Made by a program: the position numbers and the translations under genes. From an uncultured Prevotella sp. (GTDB taxonomy: Bacteria; Bacteroidota; Bacteroidia; Bacteroidales; Bacteroidaceae): a stretch of DNA of 7,142 nucleotides. The notes under the pieces are model-generated. The model was not told the origin of the DNA. It ran no database searches and was given only the letters and a program-made list of their open reading frames with translations. Numbering within the stretch: position 1 is the first letter of the stretch; each line of letters starts with the position of its first letter. The stretch spans positions 1 to 7,142 of the forward strand of contig CAMBBY010000053.1 in assembly GCA_945863825.1 (NCBI GenBank), read 5' to 3'. Positions 1 to 7,142 of this stretch are shown piece after piece.

Positions 1-45
1 GATTCGCCTTAGTCTCGTGGGCTCGGAGATGTGTATAAGAGACAG
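1..45 (+). other. Illumina Nextera i7 adapter (N701 index), not genomic
   Basis: Bases 27-45 are exactly the 19-base Tn5 mosaic end AGATGTGTATAAGAGACAG. Bases 12-26 (GTCTCGTGGGCTCGG) are the Nextera read-2 adapter arm. Bases 4-11 (TCGCCTTA) are the reverse complement of the N701 index TAAGGCGA, and bases 1-3 (GAT) are the end of the P7 primer. The order P7 end, index, adapter arm, mosaic end is the published library design, so this is untrimmed library sequence left at a contig edge and not a natural transposon. The stretch should be masked. Its mosaic end puts an in-frame TAA at 36-38 ahead of the first gene, which hides the fact that the gene is truncated. Confidence 0.98.
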
Positions 46-2147
46 GCATCATTCATGCACAGAGTAAGTTTTCTTCTGCAGGAGTTCCCCGTTTGGGATT
101 TCCTGACTTCTGGACAGATGACGGTCCTCATGGTGTTCGCCCTGATGTATTGTGGGACGAATGGGAGCAGGCTGGTCAGACCAATGACTCCTGCGTAGCC
201 TTTCCTGCCCTCACCTGTCTGGCAGCATCCTGGAACCCACAGATGAGCAGAATCTATGGAGAATCATTAGGCGAAGAGGCTTTGTATCGAGGAAAAGACA
301 TGATTCTAGGTCCTGGCGTGAACATCTATCGCACCCCATTGAACGGCCGCAACTTCGAATATATGGGTGAAGATCCTTATCTGGCAAGCATCATGGTTGT
401 ACCTTATATCCAAGGATTACAGTCTAAGGGAGTATCAGCCTGCGTAAAGCATTACTGTCTCAATAACGACGAGGAATACCGTCATCAGGTAAATGTCATC
501 GTGAGCGACCGTGCCCTCCATGAAATCTATCTCCCAGCCTTCAAGGCTGCTGTAGAGAAAGGAAAGACTTGGGGAATCATGGGTGCATACAATCTCTACA
601 AGAACGAACACAACTGCCACAACCAGTGGACACTGAACAAGATTCTGAAAGGCGACTGGAAATATGACGGCGTAGTGGTAAGCGACTGGGGAGGCGCACA
701 CGATACCGACCAAGCCGTGAAGAACGGTCTCGACATAGAGTTCGGCACATGGACGAATGGATTGACTATGGGTGCCAGCAATGCCTACGATAATTACTAC
801 CTTGCCGTACCATATATAAAAGGTATCCAGGAAGGTAAATACACCACCAAGGAATTGGATGAAAAGGTGCGCCGCGTATTACGCCTCTTCTATCGCACCA
901 CCATGAATCCAAACCGTCCTCATGGTTTCCTCTGTTCTGACAGCCACTATGCAGCAGCCAGACAGATTGCCGAAGAAGGCATCGTACTGCTCCAGAACAA
1001 GAACCATGTGCTTCCTATCAATACCCAGAAAGCACAACGTGTTTTGGTAGTAGGAGAAAATGCCGTGAAGATGATGACCGTGGGTGGAGGCAGCTCTTCT
1101 CTCAAGGTACAGCGGGAGATTTCGCCGCTCGACGGATTAAAATCACGACTGGAAAAAGATAATGTGGAAGTGGAGTTTGCCCGAGGTTATGTAGGCGATG
1201 TAAGCGGAAATTACAATGGCGTAACTACCGGACAGAATCTGGAGGACAAACGCAGCGAGACTGAGCTGATAGCCGAAGCCGTAGAAAAAGCCAAGCATGC
1301 TGATTACGTGGTGATGTTTGGCGGCTTGAACAAGAGTGATTACCAGGATTGCGAAGGTCACGACCGCAAACAGCTTGAATTGCCATACGCTCAAGACAAG
1401 CTCATCGAGGCATTGGCTAAAGCCAATAAGAACTTCATCTATGTGAATATCTCAGGTAATGCTGTGGCTATGCCTTGGAAAGAAAAAGTGGCTGGCATCA
1501 TTCAGGGATGGTATATCGGTAGCGAAAGCGGTGAAGCTCTGGCTTCTATCCTCACCGGCGACAAGAATCCTAGCGGCAAATTACCATTCACATGGGTAAA
1601 CTCATTGCAGGAAGTGGGTGCCCACGCATTAAACACCTATCCGGGCACCTGGCGCAAGGAAGGTGGAGCCAAGACTGAGGGCAACATCATTGATGAGGAG
1701 TATAAGGAAGGCATCTACGTAGGTTACCGTTGGACTGATAAGAAAAACATCAAGCCTGCATTCGCCTTTGGACATGGATTGAGCTACACTCAGTTTGCCA
1801 TCTCTAATCTTCGCAGTGATAAGAATCTGATGAATCAGAATGACTCTATCACCTTTACCGTGAATGTAAAGAACACTGGCAAACGTGCCGGTGCAGAAAC
1901 CATCCAGCTCTATATCCATGATGTAAAGGCTTCTGTCGATCGCCCTTACAAGGAGCTGAAGGGATTCCAGAAGGTTTACCTGCAGCCGGGAGAGAGCAAG
2001 GATGTAAACATCACCATCAATAAGCAGGCACTCAGCTTCTATGATGAAACAGCTGCATCCTGGAAGGCAGAAGCAGGCAAGTTTGAGGCACTCGTCGGAA
2101 ATGCTTCCGATCAGCTGAAACTCAAAAAGGCGTTTGAACTGAAATAA
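46..2147 (+). CDS. GH3 beta-glucosidase-type glycoside hydrolase, 5' partial
   Basis: The product is a glycoside hydrolase family 3 exo-enzyme, probably a beta-glucosidase, removing sugars from the non-reducing ends of beta-linked oligosaccharides with retention of configuration. The first full codon is at 48, giving 699 visible residues. The GH3 barrel spans about residues 1-300, with DGPHGVR, NGRNFEYMGEDPYL and the KHY motif at K134-H135. The nucleophile is Asp213 in VVVSDWGG (codon 684-686). The C-terminal alpha/beta domain (about 309-515) starts at GIVLLQNK. Its EGHDR motif holds the likely acid/base Glu436 (codon 1353-1355). A fibronectin-III-like domain follows at about 605-675 (QLYIHD, KELKGFQKV). 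No PA14 insert is seen. The N-terminus is missing because the adapter abuts base 46. The TTG at 93 is the leucine of the conserved RLGFPDFW segment, and coding-like sequence (FSSAGVPR) precedes it in frame. By comparison with the family, roughly 50-80 residues and any signal peptide are lost, so cell location and exact substrate cannot be read here. Confidence 0.93.
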
Positions 2148-2153
2148 AACAAA

Positions 2154-2204
2154 AAAAGGTTCCTTTGGAGATTTTCAAACTCCATCAAGGAACCTTTTAT
2201 TTTT
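2154..2204. terminator. Bidirectional intrinsic terminator between converging genes
   Basis: A perfect 12-base-pair stem pairs AAAAGGTTCCTT (2154-2165) with AAGGAACCTTTT (2187-2198). It continues after a two-base bulge with TGGAG (2166-2170) pairing CTCCA (2180-2184), around the loop at 2171-2179. The plus strand follows with T-rich sequence (ATTTTTG), and the minus strand follows with seven T from the A run at 2151-2157. It starts seven bases after the stop of the upstream GH3 gene and lies before the 3' end of the minus-strand regulator, so it can stop transcripts from both sides. Confidence 0.9.
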
Positions 2205-2239
2205 GTACCCAGTATCAGTTTGCACTAAACTTATACTGA

Positions 2240-3886
<1,647 letters not shown>

Positions 3887-3921
3887 TATTTTGTTACGCT
3901 TTAAGAAATTGTATATAGGTT

Positions 3922-3938
3922 TGATTTTTTAAAAATCA
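3922..3938. repeat. 17-base palindrome in regulator leader (candidate operator)
   Basis: TGATTTTT (3922-3929) and AAAAATCA (3931-3938) are perfect inverted arms around one central T. The site lies 36-52 bases upstream of the regulator's ATG and downstream of its predicted promoter, so it would be inside the leader transcript. It could bind a dimeric protein, perhaps for autoregulation, or form a weak AU hairpin. Because it is made almost only of A and T in an AT-rich spacer, chance is a real alternative. Confidence 0.4.
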
Positions 3939-3975
3939 TTTTCAACTTTTTGACTTCCTTTGCAGAATGCCGATG

Positions 3976-4007
3976 CAAATATAATCATTTTTTCAGATAA
4001 TGCCAAA
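3976..4007 (-). promoter_or_regulatory. Bacteroidetes-type promoter for the DUF6377-like regulator
   Basis: Read on the minus strand, TATATTTG (3983-3976) matches the Bacteroidetes -7 consensus TAnnTTTG exactly. TTTG (4007-4004) lies 20 bases upstream as the -33 box, close to the known spacing. Transcription would start near 3970, leaving a leader of about 80 bases before the ATG at 3886. Consensus and spacing are established for primary sigma factor promoters in Bacteroides; use of this one is inferred. Confidence 0.65.
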
Positions 4008-4167
4008 ACATAAGGATATTTTTTTGCCTTTTCCTACTATTTTATATCCACTTTTTCATCTCCTATACTAAATCACAACCACCTCATTATCAAAACATTT
4101 TCTTCTTTAATAGAAAAAACAATCCACATTTTCGCCCTTTATCCTATGTGAGCTCCAGTTTTTTTAT

Positions 4168-4175
4168 TACTTTTG
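4168..4175 (+). promoter_or_regulatory. -7 promoter box for the BglX-like GH3 gene
   Basis: TACTTTTG matches the TAnnTTTG consensus and lies 56 bases before the ATG at 4232, which would give a leader of about 50 bases. There is no good TTTG at the expected -33 position; the nearest candidate is TGTG at 4147-4150, with a short 17-base gap. This could mean a weak promoter that needs an activator, possibly the divergent regulator, but that is inference. Confidence 0.55.
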
Positions 4176-4231
4176 CAAAACAATACTAGCAATAATATAA
4201 GTTGCATAATAACCATACTAACATTATAAAC

Positions 4232-6577
4232 ATGAGAACAGCATTCATATCACTATCATTTCTGCTGGCTGGCTCGCTGATGGTTCCTGCCATCGCCCAT
4301 ACACCCGCCAGCAAGAAGAAAGTTGCTACAACAACTCAAAAAGGTAAAATCCTGCCGATGAAGGAGTATATCGACCAGCTGATGGCAAAGATGACTCTGC
4401 AGGAGAAAATCGGTCAGCTCAACCTGATGGTGGCTGGCGATATCACTACCGGTGGAGCCCTGGACACCCAGGTAGGTGGCGACATTGCAAAAGGCAACAT
4501 GGGCGGCGTATTCAACATCAAGGGACTCGACAAAATCAAGGCTCTCCAGGATATTGCCATCAAGAACAGCCGTCTGGGCATTCCGCTGCTGGTGGGCATG
4601 GATGTAATCCATGGTTACGAGACCATATTCCCTATCCCCCTCGCCCTCTCCTGCTCCTGGGATACAGAAGCAATGAAGAAGGTAGGCGAAGTATCGGCAA
4701 AGGAAGCCAGTGCTGCAGGAATCAACTGGACTTACTCGCCCATGGTAGATATTGCTCTCGACGCCCGATGGGGACGAATCAGCGAGGGCAATGGTGAGGA
4801 TCCTTACCTGAGCGGCGTGATGGGTGCCGCACTCACACAGGGTTACCAGGGTGTCGACATGCGCACAGAGGAGATATTGAGAGCCGATAGAATTATGGCG
4901 TGCCTCAAGCACTTTGCCCTCTACGGAGCCGTGGAGAGCGGAAAGGAATACAACACCGTGGATATGAGTCGCATACGCATGATGAACCAATACCTGCCTC
5001 CTTACGAAGCCGTGGTAAAGGCTGGCGTAGGCAGCGTAATGTCTTCGTTCAACCTGATAGACTACATCCCTGCCACCGCCAACCACTGGATGATGACCGA
5101 TGTCTTGAGAAAACAATGGGGATTCAAGGGCTTTCTCGTAACCGATTATGCATCTATCGCCGAGATTCTGAACCATGGTACTGCCAAGGATCTGAAAGAG
5201 GCATCAGAACAGGCACTCCTGGCAGGTACGGATATGGACATGTGCTCCAATGCCTTCGTCAAGCATCTGGCACAAAGCGTGGCTGAGGGCAAGGTGACAG
5301 AGGAAGATATCAACATCGCCTGCCGACGCATCCTCGAGGCAAAATACAAACTGGGATTGTTCAGCAATCCTTACCGCTACTGCAATACCAAGCGAAACAA
5401 GACCGATATCTACTCTGCCGAAAACCGACAGATAGCTCGCGACGTAGCAGCCGAGACCTTCGTGCTTCTGAAAAATGAAGGAAATCTTCTTCCTCTGAAG
5501 AAGCAGGGAAAGATAGCGCTGATTGGTCCTCTTGCAGATACCCGCAACAATATTGCCGGCACATGGAGTGTAGCTCAGGCTCCAGAGAAATATACTACTA
5601 TCAAGGAAGCCATGGAGAAAGCGCTCGATGGCAAAGCTACCTTACTGTATGCACAGGGCAGCAATATCTGGCGCAACCATGAACTTCAGGAGAACGGCGA
5701 ATTGGGTAAGTCTATCGCCTGGGGTGATGAGGTAAAGATGAAGAACGAGGCGCTGCAGATGGCAAAGGAAGCAGACGTGATAGTATGCGCCATGGGCGAA
5801 ACTGCCGATATGAGCGGGGAATGCGCAAGTCGCACCAATCTGGAAATGCCTGATGTGCAGCATGAGCTTCTTGCTGAACTCGCGAAGATGGGTAAACCTG
5901 TCGTATTGCTCAACTTTGCCGGGCGTCCTACGGTTTTGTCATGGGAGAAAGAACACATTCCTGCCATCATGAACGTATGGTTTGGTGGTTCTGAGATGGG
6001 AGATGCACTTTGCGATGTCATCTTCGGCGACAAGGTTCCATCAGGTAAGCTCACCACTTCCATGCCAAAGACAACCGGACAGGAGCCTCTCTATTACAAT
6101 CATCAGAATACGGGAAGACCTGTACCTGATGACAATCAGAAATTTGCCAAGTTTGCCAGCAATTGTCTGGATGTAAGCAATGGTCCTCTCTATCCATTTG
6201 GTTATGGTCTGAGTTACACCACTTTTGAGTATGGCGATTTGAAGCTAAGCTGCCATGAAGCCAATAGGGATGACTGGAAGATTACCGCCACCATCAACGT
6301 AAAAAATACGGGCAGCCGTGATGCCGACGAGATAGTTCAGCTCTATATCCGTGATATGGTTGCTAGCATCTCTCGCCCTGTCAAGGAACTGAAAGGTTTC
6401 CAGCGCATCCATCTGGCTGCAGGTGAAAGCAGGGAAATCAGCTTCGATATCACCCCTGAAATGCTCAAATTCTATAACGCCGAATTAAAGCATGTGATTG
6501 AACCTGGCGACTTCCAGATTATGGTGGGAGGAAACAGTAAAGAGGTAAAGACCCAGAATCTTACTGTTAAGAACTAG
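4232..6577 (+). CDS. bglX: Periplasmic BglX-like GH3 beta-glucosidase/beta-xylosidase
   Basis: This is a complete 781-residue family 3 glycoside hydrolase of the BglX branch, close in length to E. coli BglX (765). It would cleave terminal beta-glucosyl or related residues from oligosaccharides in the periplasm. The ATG at 4232 is preferred because it starts a clear signal peptide (residues 1-22, MRTAFISL to PAIA, cleavage AIA|H). A TTG at 4202 would only add ten polar residues. The barrel domain (about 35-370) has MTLQEKIGQL, the RWGR motif, GEDPYL and K226-H227. The nucleophile is Asp305 in LVTDYAS (codon 5144-5146). The second domain (about 407-610) contains GECASR, whose Glu530 aligns with the acid/base position of BglX. 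A fibronectin-III-like domain (about 688-775) closes the protein (QLYIRD, KELKGFQ). The TDY form at the nucleophile differs from the SDW of the other GH3 gene here, so the two are not recent duplicates. Glucosidase and xylosidase specificities cannot be separated by eye. Confidence 0.93.
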   Translation: MRTAFISLSFLLAGSLMVPAIAHTPASKKKVATTTQKGKILPMKEYIDQLMAKMTLQEKIGQLNLMVAGDITTGGALDTQVGGDIAKGNMGGVFNIKGLDKIKALQDIAIKNSRLGIPLLVGMDVIHGYETIFPIPLALSCSWDTEAMKKVGEVSAKEASAAGINWTYSPMVDIALDARWGRISEGNGEDPYLSGVMGAALTQGYQGVDMRTEEILRADRIMACLKHFALYGAVESGKEYNTVDMSRIRMMNQYLPPYEAVVKAGVGSVMSSFNLIDYIPATANHWMMTDVLRKQWGFKGFLVTDYASIAEILNHGTAKDLKEASEQALLAGTDMDMCSNAFVKHLAQSVAEGKVTEEDINIACRRILEAKYKLGLFSNPYRYCNTKRNKTDIYSAENRQIARDVAAETFVLLKNEGNLLPLKKQGKIALIGPLADTRNNIAGTWSVAQAPEKYTTIKEAMEKALDGKATLLYAQGSNIWRNHELQENGELGKSIAWGDEVKMKNEALQMAKEADVIVCAMGETADMSGECASRTNLEMPDVQHELLAELAKMGKPVVLLNFAGRPTVLSWEKEHIPAIMNVWFGGSEMGDALCDVIFGDKVPSGKLTTSMPKTTGQEPLYYNHQNTGRPVPDDNQKFAKFASNCLDVSNGPLYPFGYGLSYTTFEYGDLKLSCHEANRDDWKITATINVKNTGSRDADEIVQLYIRDMVASISRPVKELKGFQRIHLAAGESREISFDITPEMLKFYNAELKHVIEPGDFQIMVGGNSKEVKTQNLTVKN

Positions 6578-6619
6578 TGCCAAAAGCAAATGAACATGCA
6601 ATGATAAATACAAGACTGA

Positions 6620-6655
6620 AAGTTTTTAGGGGTGTGGTTACACCCCTAAAAGCTT
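6620..6655 (+). terminator. Long hairpin after the BglX-like gene, probable terminator
   Basis: AAGTTTTTAGGGGTGT (6620-6635) pairs with ACACCCCTAAAAGCTT (6640-6655) over 16 base pairs with a single T-G wobble and a GGTT tetraloop. It lies 42 bases after the stop codon at 6577, the right place for a terminator. No T run follows on either strand, so it may instead protect the transcript's 3' end, or act together with the weaker hairpin further downstream. Confidence 0.6.
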
Positions 6656-6754
6656 ACAAGAGATTCATAATCCAAGGTTATAACGATGACAAGCAATTTA
6701 CCTAAATGCCCCTATATTCCTATGGCGCAACATAAGCGCAGAACAATGTTCTAA

Positions 6755-6783
6755 ACAGCTATTTCGGAGGCTGTCATTTTTTT
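6755..6783 (+). terminator. Weak terminator-like hairpin with T run
   Basis: ACAGCT (6755-6760) pairs with GGCTGT (6769-6774), five Watson-Crick pairs plus one T-G pair, around the loop ATTTCGGA. It is followed by CA and seven T (6777-6783). The T run is good but the stem is short. It may finish transcripts passing the larger hairpin upstream. Just before it, AGAACAATGTTCT (6740-6752) is a further small interrupted palindrome. Confidence 0.4.
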
Positions 6784-6791
6784 GTTATTAA

Positions 6792-6888
6792 ATACCGTTA
6801 ATACAATAAACCATCTCGAATTTTAGAAGTCCAAATGATGGTTTTGGTAGAAACCATGACTCTCTTCGTGTCGAATTTTAAACGGTAT
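6792..6888. repeat. Nested inverted repeats with alternative pairings
   Basis: An outer perfect 8-base inverted repeat, ATACCGTT (6792-6799) and AACGGTAT (6881-6888), encloses a segment in which GATGGTTT (6837-6844) can pair either with AAACCATC upstream (6808-6815) or with AAACCAT downstream (6851-6857). A 10-base direct repeat TCGAATTTTA occurs at 6816-6825 and 6871-6880. Nested and mutually exclusive pairings suggest a folded RNA or a small repetitive element, but each arm is short, so significance needs comparison with other genomes. Confidence 0.4.
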
Positions 6889-7142
6889 GTGTATTCTCCT
6901 TCCCAAAATCCTGCACACCATCCAGCCGTTTCTGTCTTTGAATCACAAGTCGGTCCCATATTATCTGACTACCTGTCTATATAAGATGCGACAAAATAGG
7001 CAATCGAAATGACCGTATAAAGGAAACACAGCAAAAACTCCAAAGTAAAGCCTTTACCCAACCATTCGACAACCACACACCTTCATTTCTTGACATCATA
7101 TTAGACATATCATAGAAATGGCGAGTGAGGATTTCCTTATTC

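Larger units (their letters stand above)
3887..4231. other. Divergent intergenic region, AT-rich
   Basis: This 345-base gap separates the start codons of the regulator (leftward) and the BglX-like enzyme (rightward). It holds a promoter for each direction and a palindrome in the regulator leader, listed separately. The middle (about 4010-4160) is pyrimidine-rich on the plus strand with many T runs. I see no gene, tRNA or clear riboswitch in it. The AT-rich centre would suit binding of a shared regulator, but no repeated operator motif stands out there. Confidence 0.7.
6578..7142. other. Non-coding tail without a recognised gene
   Basis: This 565-base stretch has no reading frame that I recognise. 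It contains the two terminator-like hairpins and the inverted-repeat cluster listed separately, plus a 13-base palindrome GTAAAGCCTTTAC at 7045-7057. Two short minus-strand frames exist. One runs 6959 to 6798 (53 residues, ATG, includes YRLKFDTKRVMVSTKT). The other runs 7076 to 6969 (35 residues, GTG start, hydrophobic, includes LEFLLCFLYTVISIAYFVA). Neither has an evident ribosome site, and they lie in different frames separated by nine bases. They could be remnants of a decayed gene, part of an intergenic repeat family, or chance. Confidence 0.5.

Noticed and set aside
27..45. Tn5 mosaic end as evidence of a natural transposon
   Set aside because: It is joined to the Nextera adapter arm and a catalogue index, so it comes from library preparation.
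4202..4231. TTG at 4202 as the start of the BglX-like gene
   Set aside because: It adds ten polar residues ahead of a textbook signal peptide that begins at the ATG at 4232, so the ATG is the better start.
4256..5176. Long 306-residue open frame on the minus strand
   Set aside because: It lies wholly antisense to the well-supported BglX-like enzyme; the peptide is His/Cys-rich with no recognisable domain, as expected for an antisense shadow.
7090..7115. TTGACA at 7090-7095 as a sigma-70 -35 box
   Set aside because: No well-spaced TATAAT follows and Bacteroidetes promoters do not use this consensus; no gene starts just downstream.

Overview
The window looks like one end of an assembled contig from a Bacteroidales genome, most likely Prevotella or a close relative such as Segatella. 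Three things support this: the protein types (two glycoside hydrolase family 3 enzymes and a DUF6377-type membrane regulator), promoter boxes of the Bacteroidetes form TAnnTTTG with TTTG about 20 bases upstream, and gene starts without Shine-Dalgarno sequences. The genus is an inference. The first 45 bases are not genomic: they are an Illumina Nextera i7 adapter including the N701 index, so genomic sequence begins at base 46.

Layout: (1) 1-45, sequencing adapter. (2) 46-2147 (+), a GH3 beta-glucosidase-type enzyme whose N-terminus is cut off by the adapter; the first start-like codon, TTG at 93, is an internal leucine. (3) 2154-2204, a strong hairpin with flanking A and T runs that can terminate both converging genes. 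(4) 2243-3886 (-), a 547-residue DUF6377-like regulator with a signal peptide, helical-repeat-like sensor region, one membrane helix, a leucine-zipper coiled coil and a C-terminal helix-turn-helix. (5) 3887-4231, an AT-rich divergent intergenic region with a good promoter for the regulator, a -7 box for the next gene and a 17-base palindrome in the regulator's leader. (6) 4232-6577 (+), a complete exported BglX-like GH3 enzyme of 781 residues. (7) 6578-7142, a non-coding tail with a long hairpin, a weaker terminator-like hairpin, a cluster of nested inverted repeats with mutually exclusive pairings, and at most short doubtful minus-strand reading frames.

How it may work: the two GH3 enzymes belong to different branches of the family, and would release sugars from the ends of short beta-linked oligosaccharides. 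The complete one is predicted to act in the periplasm. The regulator between them has the architecture of an envelope-anchored transcription factor and may sense a signal in the periplasm and control one or both neighbours. That link rests on position only. No SusC/SusD pair, transporter, mobile element, tRNA, rRNA or CRISPR array is visible. I found no clearly new system; the items most worth checking are the adapter-truncated gene, the regulator's zipper, the leader palindrome and the structured tail.
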